Assembly: GCF_900129135.1 (NCBI RefSeq)
Contig: NZ_FQVI01000012.1
Coordinates: forward strand, 61,345 to 125,344
Length of the DNA: 64,000 bases
From: Lactonifactor longoviformis DSM 17459
GTDB taxonomy: Bacteria > Bacillota > Clostridia > Lachnospirales > Lachnospiraceae
Direction of reading: 5' to 3'
Numbering within the stretch: the first letter of the stretch is position 1; each line of letters starts with the position of its first letter. The notes under the pieces were generated by a model. It saw only the letters and a list, made by a program, of their open reading frames with translations. It was not told the origin of the DNA and did no database searches. Made by a program: the position numbers and the translations under genes. Of the stretch, positions 17,501-26,893 are shown piece by piece.

Positions 17501-17855
17501 TGTCCTTCTGCAGCCCCTCCGGATAGCTGCTTCCATCTCTCAGATACAGACTGACATTGCTTTCTATGCGGCTATACTGTTCCATCATCCCGGCCGCCTG
17601 CTCCATCTGATCCCCGGAAAATTCACTGAGTTTTTCAGCGGCGGCTTCCATAGCCGCAAAGTCGTGCTGGAGCTGCATTTGCAGCCCATTGCATCCCTGA
17701 CTGGTGCTCTCCATGATAGCATTGACCGATTGTTCCCAGAGCTGCTTTTTGACATACTGTATAAAAGAAAAAGTAAAGAGCATAAGAACAGCTCCCATGA
17801 GGACAGCTGCCAGAGCAATTTTCCTCTTTGAGCTTCTGCTTTCTTCCCTGGTCAT
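14505..17855 (-). CDS. Hybrid sensor histidine kinase with two receiver domains
   Basis: 1116 residues. Membrane segment at about 12-35, extracellular Cache-like sensor to about 285, second membrane segment to about 310, then two PAS-like domains (about 325-570). The HisKA domain carries the phospho-acceptor His in SNMSHDIRTPINAI, followed by the ATPase domain (DTGIGMEEEF, GTGLGMAITKNLVDLM). The first receiver domain is degenerate: Asn replaces the phospho-Asp in LVFINCSS. The second is intact (LLLAEDNELN, MDIKMPNMDGYEA). It overlaps the solute-binding lipoprotein gene by 4 bases. No output domain, so a separate partner must act. Confidence 0.92.
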   Translation of the reverse strand: MTREESRSSKRKIALAAVLMGAVLMLFTFSFIQYVKKQLWEQSVNAIMESTSQGCNGLQMQLQHDFAAMEAAAEKLSEFSGDQMEQAAGMMEQYSRIESNVSLYLRDGSSYPEGLQKDSRAEAELWEGERQEGILNPHISSATGMNVFDLYVKVIMADGTEGCLVKEYEVVSIADSFSLSFYKDAGFSYIINTKGDVLIRSPHPNSNKTVKNLFDMLPESQNQPDSLEAFAASLQEFRTGWAVFRYQGEDTVFCYTPLKLESDWYLISIIPEKVVSEQSRDILRRSMVLIASIILGIILLVLFYLQSAAKAKRKLDHQAEYIVHLYNVIPEGIALITADPPYRFHQINEEGLRLLGYQESSQRDVPEEASLRHMIHPEDYGEAAQLFQEISEDGRKHVFTARLKRAGDIYFWAGCIVEKTQDENGEPVLIAAFHDITEEKAAEEAKEKEQLQERITLVGALANAYPVIIQVNLTNEKLSFIYVQPGLMLDLGRQKVYSELYEDMAATVHPDYVTKFRLHFAPENLYATLGHRKNEVFIEAKQILADGRYHWISTQIIYVDNPYSGDELAILISRRSDEQRYEEEQRRQALQSALDNANAANRGKSQFLSNMSHDIRTPINAIAGMTSIAAAHLDDTRRVEECLKKIALSSRHLLGLINDVLDMSKIESGKLTLREESFNFAELVTETAELIRPQAYGKQLQTDVCLTALKNENVTGDPLRLQQVCLNILSNAVKYTPSGGRISIEVSQEDSAGFGYQCYVFRCADTGIGMEEEFLKVIFQPFERAKDSTSSKIAGTGLGMAITKNLVDLMNGEIQVESRPGIGSVFTVRIPLKVQDAPEEKVPAHWMGIRTLIVDGDICSRESTARLLADMGLPAEAVGEGEEAVSFIMEARDSGNPCGLVFINCSSGDGQGAEAVRLIRKKCGPKGPALVLAAGEWAEIQYEGKETDAAAFLSLPFYRSKVYHLLKELDSGKRLPEQQEERVPDYSGKRLLLAEDNELNREIAVELIGSTGVQIEEACDGEEAVKKVEASEEGYYDMIIMDIKMPNMDGYEATRVIRNMNRRDVRTIPIVAMTANAFEEDVRMALHMGMNAHVSKPIDTEVLNQLLDQYLSDSGA

Positions 17856-19129
17856 GGCACGCTCCTTTCTTCCTCCGCTCTTTGATCCATCCAGTCCAAA
17901 ACCGAATCCAATGCCTCCCCTGCAAGCAGCTTCTCCGATGCCTGGGCTGTCAGATCCCAGATAGGAAGATTCAGCATTCCGTCTGCGCCAATCACCGTCC
18001 TGCCTGACTGGTAACAGGCAATCAGAGGCTGAATTTCTTCCCTGGAGGACGGGCTTCCCTCCTTTAAAGGACTGAAGGAGGATTGCTGATCCGCAAATTT
18101 TTGAATATTCTCTCTCTGCGTAAAATACTCCACAAACTTTTTGGCCGCAGCTTCATTTTTGCTGTGCGCATTTACACTCAGACGTGTATCCGCATTGATT
18201 ACCATAAGCGCACCGTTCTCCAGTACCGGAATGGGAACTACCTGAAATTCAAATCCCGGTTCCATATCCCTGGTCCGTCCGGCAGCCCATGCCCCTGTGA
18301 GCATAAACGGAGCCTCTCCCTTCACAAACTCTTCCAGATCATCCGAGGTCTTTTTTGTATGCACTGCCCTCTCTCCGTCAATATACCCCTTGCGGATAAA
18401 GCGATCCGCCAGTGAAAACCCCTCAGTCAGATACTGGCTTAAGCTGTCTTCTCCCCGGTTCAGCCGGGAAAACACCTCTTGCTGGCGCCCCTCCTGATAC
18501 ACAGGATAAAATCCGGCGCCAATTGCCAGTGTTTTTAAGGAGATATCATTGTTGGCGATAATAGGCGTGATTCCCTGCCCCTTAAAATACCCGCAGACCT
18601 CTTCCCACTGAGAAAGATTTTCCGGGATCTTTTGCTTATGCTTCTCCAGCAGATCCAGATTACAGTAAAGACCGAAGGCCGACACCGTGGTGGGGACCCA
18701 GAAAATCTTTCCTTCACGGTCCATCTGACTGAGCATCCGGTCCGTATACTCAGAGATAGCGGTAAGCTCCGAGAGATCCGCCAGCTGTCCCTCTGCCCCC
18801 AGTCTCAGCACAGCATCATGATTTACCATAAAAACATCGTCTCCCTTTCCGGCAGACATCCTTTTCTCCAGGGCCTCATAATATTCTGTCCCCTTCAGAC
18901 TTTCATAGGAAACCCTTATTTCAGGATTTTCACTCATAAAATCCGATATAATCTCTTCAATAACCGTAACATTCTCCGGTTCATACTTATTCCCGAAAAA
19001 TGTAATGGATGCAGCCTCTTCTTTTGCATCCCCATAGTTTACCACCTGGTTTTTGCTTCCACATCCCGGAAGCACCAGGGAGAACATGAGCAGCACCGAA
19101 CACATACCCGCAATCTTTTTCCTTTTCAT
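17852..19129 (-). CDS. Family 1 extracellular solute-binding lipoprotein, kinase-linked
   Basis: 425 residues with signal peptide and lipobox (LPGC, near residue 22). The mature protein is a sugar-type (family 1) binding protein with VTVIEEIISDFMSENPEIRV, GKGDDVFMVNHD and the late GAWAAGR segment. No permease or ATPase genes accompany it. Instead its stop overlaps the start of the hybrid kinase gene (ATGA), so it probably senses a ligand at the cell surface and presents it to the kinase, as LuxP does for LuxQ. Ligand unknown. Confidence 0.88.
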   Translation of the reverse strand: MKRKKIAGMCSVLLMFSLVLPGCGSKNQVVNYGDAKEEAASITFFGNKYEPENVTVIEEIISDFMSENPEIRVSYESLKGTEYYEALEKRMSAGKGDDVFMVNHDAVLRLGAEGQLADLSELTAISEYTDRMLSQMDREGKIFWVPTTVSAFGLYCNLDLLEKHKQKIPENLSQWEEVCGYFKGQGITPIIANNDISLKTLAIGAGFYPVYQEGRQQEVFSRLNRGEDSLSQYLTEGFSLADRFIRKGYIDGERAVHTKKTSDDLEEFVKGEAPFMLTGAWAAGRTRDMEPGFEFQVVPIPVLENGALMVINADTRLSVNAHSKNEAAAKKFVEYFTQRENIQKFADQQSSFSPLKEGSPSSREEIQPLIACYQSGRTVIGADGMLNLPIWDLTAQASEKLLAGEALDSVLDWMDQRAEEERSVP

Positions 19130-19278
19130 CTGCAGCCTCTCTTCTTATTTCAGACATGCCGGACTCCCTTCCTGAACAATATTCCCTTCCATCAGGTGTA
19201 CGGCACTCATTATACAGTAAAGTATAACATACTTAACTATAGTAATCCATTATTTCCAGCCGGGTATGACGCTTTCCC

Positions 19279-19333
19279 ATGCAAAAGAAGACCGGGAAAA
19301 AGCAATTAGCCTTTTCCCGGTCTTCTTTTGCAT
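19279..19333. terminator. Bidirectional terminator after rpmF
   Basis: A perfect 22-bp inverted repeat (19279-19300 with 19312-19333). The stem has A/T-rich runs that give T tracts on either strand. It ends the yceD-rpmF transcript and isolates the housekeeping genes from the accessory block to the left. Confidence 0.9.
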
Positions 19334-19341
19334 TCCCAGAA

Positions 19342-19521
19342 TTAATCCATGGAAATGATTTCTTTTTTGTTGTAAGAGCCGCATGCCTTGCATACTCTGT
19401 GAGGCATCATTAATTCTCCGCATTTGCTGCATTTAACTAAATTCGGAGCGCTCATTTTCCAGTTTGCTCTTCTTTTATCTCTTCTAGCTTTAGAAGTTTT
19501 ATTCTTTGGACAGATGGACAT
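19342..19521 (-). CDS. rpmF: 50S ribosomal protein L32
   Basis: 59 residues starting MSICPKNKTSKARRDKRRAN. It has a zinc-ribbon with CSKCG and CKACG cysteine pairs, so it is the zinc-binding form of L32. GGAGGTG precedes the start at 19519-19521. It follows yceD by 3 bases, the conserved yceD-rpmF pair. In relatives plsX normally comes next, but here a strong terminator and a 17-kb accessory block intervene. Confidence 0.96.
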   Translation of the reverse strand: MSICPKNKTSKARRDKRRANWKMSAPNLVKCSKCGELMMPHRVCKACGSYNKKEIISMD

Positions 19522-19524
19522 TGT

Positions 19525-20052
19525 TTACACCTCCTTAAACTTGCTGAATATATCACTGATTACCGCCATTCTGGGATCCAGGTTCTCGACCCTGCAGTCA
19601 CAGGGACCCTGATTCAAATTCTTTCCACAATGGCTACAGATTCCTTTGCAGTCATCTTTGCACAGTACCCGTAAGGGCCAATTGATTAAAATCTCATTAT
19701 AAACTAACTGCTCTACATCCAGGTTTCCGCCTGTGATATAGTTGCTTTCATCCAAATCTTTTATCCGTTCTTCTTCTGACTGCTTCATATCTACTTCCCG
19801 TTCAAAATCAAACACAAACTCTACAGGCACGTCCGAAAGACAGCGCCCACAGGGAATCAACAGAGTCAGACTTCCTTCTCCATTAATCTGCAGTACTTTT
19901 TTTCCTTTGTTTTTAATGGTAAAATGTACCGGTGTTTTCTTTTGTACAGGGAACGTTCCCAGCCTGGAGGTGAAGTTTTCCATGTCCACCATGGCTTCCA
20001 CACGTTGTGTTTCTCCCTCTTTGGATAAAATATCTGATAAATTAATTAGCAT
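19525..20052 (-). CDS. yceD: YceD/DUF177 family protein
   Basis: 175 residues. C-terminal cysteine motif CKDDCKGICSHCGKNLNQG (about 136-154) is typical of the Firmicutes YceD family, which is nearly always found beside rpmF. In plants and bacteria DUF177 proteins are linked to 23S rRNA processing or accumulation. AGGAG precedes the start, and a near-perfect sigma-A promoter lies 27 bases upstream of it. Confidence 0.9.
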   Translation of the reverse strand: MLINLSDILSKEGETQRVEAMVDMENFTSRLGTFPVQKKTPVHFTIKNKGKKVLQINGEGSLTLLIPCGRCLSDVPVEFVFDFEREVDMKQSEEERIKDLDESNYITGGNLDVEQLVYNEILINWPLRVLCKDDCKGICSHCGKNLNQGPCDCRVENLDPRMAVISDIFSKFKEV

Positions 20053-20078
20053 AACAGTCTCCTAATCACACCTTATTG

Positions 20079-20107
20079 ATTATACCTGGGGCATGGCCAT
20101 TTGTCAA
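20079..20107 (-). promoter_or_regulatory. Consensus sigma-A promoter of yceD-rpmF
   Basis: Minus-strand TTGACA (20102-20107), 17 bp, TATAAT (20079-20084). Both hexamers are perfect, in line with high ribosomal-gene expression. Confidence 0.85.
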
Positions 20108-20157
20108 CTATTTTTTCCAGAATAGAACAATTCCGGTTTTGGATGTAGAAGCGGCAA

Positions 20158-20191
20158 AAGGGAGATACACTGGTATTGTGCATTCTCCCTT
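20158..20191. terminator. Hairpin after ackA
   Basis: 8-bp stem AAGGGAGA/TCTCCCTT with a 17-18 base loop, followed by TTTTG on the minus strand and by a stretch with TTTTTT on the plus strand. Probable terminator of pta-ackA. Confidence 0.55.
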
Positions 20192-20218
20192 GTCTTTTTT
20201 ATCAAAACATACGGATTC

Positions 20219-21412
20219 TTATTTTACCAGCCCAACAGTCTCCCTGCAAATTGCAAGTTCTTCGTTGGTAGGAATGGACACTACTGTAACCTTGGAGGAT
20301 TCTTTGGTGAGAACTCTCTCAACGCCTCTGCAGTTGTTTGCCTCTTTGTCGAATTCCACACCCAGATATTCCAGACCTTCGCATACACCTTCGCGGATGG
20401 CTGCTGCGTTCTCTCCCAGTCCTGCTGTGAAAGCAATGACATCCACCCCGTTCATGGCTGCAGCATATGCACCGATGTATTTTTTAACGCGGTAGCAGTA
20501 AGCTTCCAGGGTGCTGATGGCAGCTTTATTGCCTGCATCTGCAGCTTCCTGGATGTCGCGGCAGTCGCTGGAGATTCCGCCGGATAAGCCTAACATACCG
20601 GATTCTTTATTTAATACATTCATGACCTCTGACAGTGTCAGATTTTCTTTTTTGCTGATAAACTCAAGGATCGCCGGATCCAGATCACCGGAACGTGTAC
20701 CCATAATCAATCCTTCCAGAGGAGTAAGCCCCATGGAAGTGTCTACGCATTTGCCGTGGTCTACTGCGGATACAGAAGCGCCGTTGCCTAAATGGCATAC
20801 GATAATCTTCAGATCTTCTGCCTTTTTGCCCAGGAACTCTGCTGCTCTCTTGGATACAAAGCTGTGGGAAGTTCCGTGGAATCCATATCTTCTCACCCCG
20901 TACTGCTCATAATATTTGCGGGGAAGTCCGTACAGGTATGCTTTCTCAGGCATTGTCTGATGGAAGGCTGTGTCAAATACACCTACCATTGGCGTGTTCG
21001 GCATAAGTTCCTGGCATGCGCGGATACCGATTAAGTTTGCAGGGTTGTGAAGAGGAGCCAGATCGTTGCACTCTTCCACTGCTTTTAAAACCTCGCCGTC
21101 GATAACAACGGAGGAAGCAAACTTCTCGCCGCCGTGTACGATACGGTGGCCTACAGCATCTACCTCTGTCAGGCTCTTGATTACACCTGTCTTCTCATTC
21201 ATCAGCGCGTCCAGAACCATCTGAATGGCTTGTTTGTGTGTAGGCATGGCAGCTTCTGTCACTTCTTTTTCACCGTCTGCCGGCTGGTACACCAGGCGGC
21301 CGTCGATACCGATTCTTTCGCAGAGGCCTTTGGCAAGCACTGCCTCTGTATCGGAATTGATTAACTGGAATTTCAGGGAAGAGCTTCCGCAGTTGATTAC
21401 TAATACATTCAT
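20219..21412 (-). CDS. ackA: Acetate kinase
   Basis: 397 residues, full length. Signatures MNVLVINCGSSSLKFQL at the N-terminus and YGFHGTSHSFVS in the middle are present, as is the nucleotide-binding GLGENAAAIRE. It makes ATP and acetate from acetyl phosphate in fermentation. It follows pta by 31 bases, so pta-ackA is one transcript. A nearby tmcAL makes sense, as related genomes keep these genes together. Confidence 0.97.
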   Translation of the reverse strand: MNVLVINCGSSSLKFQLINSDTEAVLAKGLCERIGIDGRLVYQPADGEKEVTEAAMPTHKQAIQMVLDALMNEKTGVIKSLTEVDAVGHRIVHGGEKFASSVVIDGEVLKAVEECNDLAPLHNPANLIGIRACQELMPNTPMVGVFDTAFHQTMPEKAYLYGLPRKYYEQYGVRRYGFHGTSHSFVSKRAAEFLGKKAEDLKIIVCHLGNGASVSAVDHGKCVDTSMGLTPLEGLIMGTRSGDLDPAILEFISKKENLTLSEVMNVLNKESGMLGLSGGISSDCRDIQEAADAGNKAAISTLEAYCYRVKKYIGAYAAAMNGVDVIAFTAGLGENAAAIREGVCEGLEYLGVEFDKEANNCRGVERVLTKESSKVTVVSIPTNEELAICRETVGLVK

Positions 21413-21443
21413 TTTCTAATTTCCTCCGTAGATTTATTATTCC

Positions 21444-22496
<1,053 letters not shown>

Positions 22497-22529
22497 CTAC
22501 CAATTCCCTGGAAAGCCTCACTTATCACA

Positions 22530-22558
22530 ATTATACAACCTTTTATTTGCAGGCACAA
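22530..22558 (-). promoter_or_regulatory. pta: Sigma-A promoter of pta-ackA
   Basis: Minus-strand TTGTGC (22553-22558), 17 bp, TATAAT (22530-22535). The intergenic region 22440-22747 holds this and the divergent tmcAL promoter; I see no other gene in it. Confidence 0.65.
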
Positions 22559-22670
22559 GGCTTTCAGCCCCCTTAATCCTCCACAAAATTGTATTTAATT
22601 CAATACATGGATTATTTCCTGGGTTTTCCAAATTTATACACCCCAAAGGCGGCAGACTTCTTACTTTCTC

Positions 22671-22699
22671 TTGATTTTTATTCCGGTTCTGCGTATAAT
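22671..22699 (+). promoter_or_regulatory. tmcAL: Sigma-A promoter of tmcAL
   Basis: TTGATT (22671-22676), 17 bp, TATAAT (22694-22699), about 50 bases before the start codon. Confidence 0.7.
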
Positions 22700-22747
22700 G
22701 CAGTCAAATAAAAGATACCATAATTTTAGAGGGGAGCCTGCACGCCT

Positions 22748-24004
22748 ATGAAAACAGTAGCTCTGATTACAGAATATAATCCATTTCACAACGGACATGC
22801 CTATCATATGAACCAGGCCAAAGCTCTGACCGGGGCCGACTATGTGCTTGTAGTAATGAGCGGCGATTATGTACAGCGGGGCGTACCTGCAATATTCGAC
22901 AAATATACCCGCACCCGTATGGCACTGGACTGCGGGGCGGATCTGGTTCTGGAGCTTCCCGTCTGCTACGCTTCCGGAAGCGCTGAGTACTTTTCGAGAG
23001 GAGCGGTTTCCCTTCTGGACAGTCTGGGGGTGGTAGACGCCCTTTGCTTTGGAAGCGAGGCCGGAGACCTCCGTCCGTTTAACACTGCGGCGTCCATCCT
23101 TCAGGAGAATCCGGCCACTTACTCTGAGTGTTTAAAATCCGCCTTAAGAGAAGGGAAGTCCTTTCCCGCCGCCCGCCAGGCAGGTCTGGAGGCATACCTC
23201 GCCGAACAGGGAGAGGATTCCGGCTGGATCAGGGATTTCATCACTGCCCCGAATAACATCCTGGGGATTGAATACTGCCGGGCTTTAAAGGCGCTGAATT
23301 CTTCTATTAGCCCCTGCACCATACAGCGCAGAGGAAACGGATATCACGATGAGGCCCTTCAGGAGACCATGAGTTCTGCCAGCGCCATCCGAAAGGCCAT
23401 GGATACCGGGAAGGGGCTCTCTTTGCTGGAGGGGCAGATGCCTTCAGCTGCTTACCGGATTTTTGCCGATGCCCTGGGGGTACACGGCCCTGTAAATGAG
23501 GATGACTTTTCACTTCTGCTCCGGTATAAGCTTCTTCTGGAAACATCCGCCTGCCCCCGGGAGGATGCCGGACGGCAGCTTCTTCGCTACTGCGATGTGT
23601 CTCCGGATCTGGGACAACGGATCCTCCGTCAGATCAACCAGTGCGACAGTGTTTCCTATTTTACGGAGATTCTGAAAACCAGGGATATGACGTATACCCG
23701 CATCAGCAGGGCCCTGCTCCATATCCTTCTGGAGATCACGGCAGGTGATATTCCTCCCCGGGCTCCCTATGCCCGCATCCTGGGATTTCGAAAAGAGGCC
23801 TCCTGCCTTTTGTCAGCCATAAAAAAAGCAGGGGGGATTCCGGTGATTTCCCGCCCTGCTGCGGCAAAAGACATTCTCTCAGATACAGCGTATCGGGTAT
23901 TTGAAAAAGAGATTTTTGCCTCTAACCTATATGAAAGTATTCTGGCCGCCAAATATCGCAGGCCATTCTGCCATGAGCTTACCCGGGGGATCCTTATCTC
24001 CTGA
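22748..24004 (+). CDS. tmcAL: tRNA(Met) cytidine acetate ligase
   Basis: 418 residues. Nucleotidyltransferase-like N-terminus with ITEYNPFHNGHAYH (HxGH-type motif) and VVMSGDYVQRGVPA. TmcAL activates acetate with ATP and acetylates cytidine 34 of elongator tRNA-Met. Its use of acetate fits its place next to pta-ackA, a neighbourhood kept in related Firmicutes. AGAGGGGAG lies just before the start. The gene converges on the 2-hydroxyacid dehydrogenase with an 8-base gap. Confidence 0.92.
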   Translation: MKTVALITEYNPFHNGHAYHMNQAKALTGADYVLVVMSGDYVQRGVPAIFDKYTRTRMALDCGADLVLELPVCYASGSAEYFSRGAVSLLDSLGVVDALCFGSEAGDLRPFNTAASILQENPATYSECLKSALREGKSFPAARQAGLEAYLAEQGEDSGWIRDFITAPNNILGIEYCRALKALNSSISPCTIQRRGNGYHDEALQETMSSASAIRKAMDTGKGLSLLEGQMPSAAYRIFADALGVHGPVNEDDFSLLLRYKLLLETSACPREDAGRQLLRYCDVSPDLGQRILRQINQCDSVSYFTEILKTRDMTYTRISRALLHILLEITAGDIPPRAPYARILGFRKEASCLLSAIKKAGGIPVISRPAAAKDILSDTAYRVFEKEIFASNLYESILAAKYRRPFCHELTRGILIS

Positions 24005-24011
24005 TCCCGGT

Positions 24012-25001
24012 TTAGGCCGACACTTCGTTGCCGTTTTGGATTCCCTTTTGGAAAGCCACAGCATTGTCCAGGGTTGTTCCTGAGATTGCCGCCAGTGCCT
24101 CCTGGGTGAAGAATCCCTGGTGTGAGGTAATCATCACATTGGGGAAGGATAACAGTCTGGCAGTAGTGGAATGTTCCAGGATTTCATCGGAGCGGTCTTC
24201 AAACACATTGTTGGTCTCCTCCTCGTACACATCCAGGCCTACTCCAAAGAACTTCCGGGCGCGGATGCCCTCGATGAGGTCCGCTGTCTTCACCAGCCCT
24301 CCTCTGGAGGTATTGACCAGGATTACCCCGTCCTTCATCTTGGCAATGGTGTCCCTGTTGATTAGGTGATAGGTGCTGTCCATCAATGGGCAGTGAAGTG
24401 AGATAAGGTCACTTCTTGACAGCAGTTCATCCAGGCTCACATACTCCGCAAAATCCAGCTCCGGATTCCGGTGTACATCATAGGCAATTACCTTCATACC
24501 GAATCCACGGCAAATCTTTGCCATAGCCGCCCCAATCTTACCAGTTCCCACAATCCCTGCCGTCTTCTCATAGAAATTAAATCCCATCAGGCCGCTTAAA
24601 CTAAAGTCATTTTCCCTTACCTTAACATAAGCCTTGTGAATCCTGCGGTTAGCCGTAAGAGCCAGGGCCATGGCATGCTCTGCCACCGCCTCCGGGGAAT
24701 ATCCCGGCACACGCATCACCTTGATGCCATACTCCTCAGCCTTTTCCAGATCCACATTGTTGTATCCGGCACAGCGCATCAAAATAAGCTTAATTCCGGC
24801 TTCCCGGAGCGCATCCATAGTCTCAGAGCCCACATCAGAGCTTACAAACCCGCAGACCGCGTCATATCCCTTAGCCAGAGGCGCCGTTCTGGGGGCCAGA
24901 TCCGCCTTCAGGTACTCAATCTCAATCTCCGGGTAATGCTCCAATTGTTTATTAAACGATTCTTTGTCGTAAGTTTTGGTATCAAAAAATAATATTTTCA
25001 T
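24012..25001 (-). CDS. D-lactate dehydrogenase-like 2-hydroxyacid dehydrogenase
   Basis: 329 residues from the ATG at 24999-25001 with AGGAGG 6-7 bases upstream; the frame open to 25031 lacks a site. Rossmann motif GIVGTGKIGAAMAKICRGFG (about 146-165), catalytic Arg in NTSRGGL, Glu, and His in SHQGF are all visible. It reduces 2-oxoacids such as pyruvate with NADH. Best match in style is fermentative D-lactate dehydrogenase (LdhA); a 2-hydroxyisocaproate-type role cannot be excluded. Confidence 0.9.
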   Translation of the reverse strand: MKILFFDTKTYDKESFNKQLEHYPEIEIEYLKADLAPRTAPLAKGYDAVCGFVSSDVGSETMDALREAGIKLILMRCAGYNNVDLEKAEEYGIKVMRVPGYSPEAVAEHAMALALTANRRIHKAYVKVRENDFSLSGLMGFNFYEKTAGIVGTGKIGAAMAKICRGFGMKVIAYDVHRNPELDFAEYVSLDELLSRSDLISLHCPLMDSTYHLINRDTIAKMKDGVILVNTSRGGLVKTADLIEGIRARKFFGVGLDVYEEETNNVFEDRSDEILEHSTTARLLSFPNVMITSHQGFFTQEALAAISGTTLDNAVAFQKGIQNGNEVSA

Positions 25002-25106
25002 ATGAATTCCTCCTCGTGTCCTTGCTGACATACTTTATAGTTTAGTCTTTCCAGTTATAGGTTAGATCATTCTAACCATTTTTGTCAAGTTAAACTTTTA
25101 ACGAAA

Positions 25107-25144
25107 TTTGGGACGTGTACTTTCTAGAAAGTACACGTCCCAAA
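25107..25144. repeat. 38-bp perfect palindrome
   Basis: A perfect self-complementary sequence with no loop, centred on TTTCTAGAAA at 25121-25130. Next to it, 25151-25187, is a weaker GGGG/CCCC-bounded repeat with GGGACA and TGTCCC words. It sits between the dehydrogenase promoter region and the end of the DUF711 gene. It could end transcription of the DUF711 gene, or be a REP-like dispersed repeat; copy number cannot be judged from one window. Confidence 0.8.
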
Positions 25145-25189
25145 ATAGGCAAGGGGTGTCCCAAACTCAGACAGCCCTGTCCCCTTTCA

Positions 25190-26554
25190 TTAATTTTTAA
25201 AGCTGTGAATCGGCGCAGGAATTCTTCCTCCCCTGTTGACAAATGCCTCACAGGAGTACGGATTCACCGGCATAACCGGCGCATATCCCAAAAGTCCGCC
25301 GAATTCCACGGTATCTCCCACGGTTTTCCCTATCACGGGGATCAGCCTTACCGCGGTGGTCTTCTGGTTTACCATACCGATAGCGCACTCATCAGCAATG
25401 ATTCCGGATATGGTGGACGCCTTGGTATCTCCCGGAACGGCAATCATATCCAGTCCTACGGAGCAGACGCAGGTCATGGCTTCCAATTTTTCCAGAGTGA
25501 GGGCATTGGCCAGCACTGCATCGATCATGCCCTGATCCTCACTTACAGGGATAAATGCCCCGCTTAAGCCCCCTACATAGGAGGATGCCATTACCCCGCC
25601 TTTTTTCACCTGGTCATTGAGAAGGGCCAGGGCGGCTGTGGTTCCCGGTGCCCCGGCATATTCCAGGCCGATTTCCTGGAGAATTTCCGCCACGCTGTCA
25701 CCGATCGCCGGAGTCGGTGCCAGGGACAGATCAATGATACCAAAGGGTATCCCCATCTTTCTGGATGCTTCCTGAGCTACCAGCTGTCCAACTCTCGTAA
25801 CTTTAAAGGCTGTTTTCTTAATTGTCTCACACAGAACCTCAAAGTCTTTCCCCCGGACAGCTTCCAGTGCGGTCTTCACAACACCTGGTCCGCTGACCCC
25901 CACATTGATGATGGCATCTGCCTCTGTGACGCCGTGGAATGCCCCTGCCATAAAGGGATTGTCGTCCGGCGCATTGCAGAACACCACCAGCTTGGCACAT
26001 CCTAAGGAATCCTGCTCTTTGGTATACTCTGCAGTTTCCAGGATAATCTCACCCATAAGCTTTACCGCATCCATATTGATTCCTGTCTTGGTGGATCCCA
26101 GGTTCACGGAACTGCACACCCGCTCTGTCACAGAAAGAGCCTTGGGAATTGACCGGATGAGCATCTCGTCCGCAGGGGTCATCCCTTTGGACACCAGCGC
26201 AGAGTATCCCCCGATGAAATTCACTCCCACCTCTTTTGCCACTTGATCCAGCGTACGAGCAAGGGTCACAAAATCCTCCGGTGTTTTGCAGGCGGCAGCT
26301 CCCACAAGGGAGATCGGAGTAATAGAAATTCTTTTATTTACAATGGGAATCCCGTATTCTTTTTCAATCTCATCCCCTGTGCTTACCAGATTTCTGGCCA
26401 GACGGGAGATCTTCTCATACACCTTCCGGTTTACCTCCTCCAGACTGGAGTCAATACAGTCCAAAAGGCTGATTCCAAGGGTTATGGTACGTACATCCAG
26501 ATTCTCCTGTTCGATCATCTTGTTGGTTTCATGTACTTCAAATATATTAATCAT
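25190..26554 (-). CDS. DUF711/PFL family protein (UPF0210)
   Basis: 454 residues, full length, cytoplasmic, glycine-rich. Recognisable pieces are [17 protein letters not shown] near the start and [15 protein letters not shown] in the middle. The family is distantly related to glycyl-radical/PFL-like folds by name only; its biochemical role is not established. It follows the ACT-domain gene (UPF0237), with which it is nearly always paired, so the two likely work together. Confidence 0.9.
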   Translation of the reverse strand: MINIFEVHETNKMIEQENLDVRTITLGISLLDCIDSSLEEVNRKVYEKISRLARNLVSTGDEIEKEYGIPIVNKRISITPISLVGAAACKTPEDFVTLARTLDQVAKEVGVNFIGGYSALVSKGMTPADEMLIRSIPKALSVTERVCSSVNLGSTKTGINMDAVKLMGEIILETAEYTKEQDSLGCAKLVVFCNAPDDNPFMAGAFHGVTEADAIINVGVSGPGVVKTALEAVRGKDFEVLCETIKKTAFKVTRVGQLVAQEASRKMGIPFGIIDLSLAPTPAIGDSVAEILQEIGLEYAGAPGTTAALALLNDQVKKGGVMASSYVGGLSGAFIPVSEDQGMIDAVLANALTLEKLEAMTCVCSVGLDMIAVPGDTKASTISGIIADECAIGMVNQKTTAVRLIPVIGKTVGDTVEFGGLLGYAPVMPVNPYSCEAFVNRGGRIPAPIHSFKN

Positions 26555-26592
26555 GTACTTATCCTTCCTTTGTTCATCCTGTATCTTCCGTC

Positions 26593-26865
26593 TCAGATCC
26601 GGTGCATTTTGTTAAAAATATCCTCATGCTGGCAGCGAATCATAACACCAATCTCTTCTCCCACCTTTTCCAGCTCTTTTCCCATCTCCCCGATTTCTTT
26701 GGGAGATTTGGTCGCGTCTGTAATCATCATCATATTAAAAAATCCATCCAGAATCGTCTGGGAGATATCCAGGATATTTACCTGATTCTCCGCAAGGTAC
26801 GTACATACTTTTGCAATAATTCCAACAGTATCTTTTCCTACAACAGTAATAATGGTTTTTTTCAT
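26593..26865 (-). CDS. ACT domain protein (UPF0237)
   Basis: 90 residues consisting of one ACT domain ([20 protein letters not shown], then [15 protein letters not shown]). ACT domains bind small molecules such as amino acids. It is the conserved partner of the DUF711 gene 38 bases downstream and probably senses the ligand for it. GAGGATG precedes the start. Confidence 0.92.
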   Translation of the reverse strand: MKKTIITVVGKDTVGIIAKVCTYLAENQVNILDISQTILDGFFNMMMITDATKSPKEIGEMGKELEKVGEEIGVMIRCQHEDIFNKMHRI

Positions 26866-26893
26866 TTTCTCACATCCTCCTATGTATGAAAGC

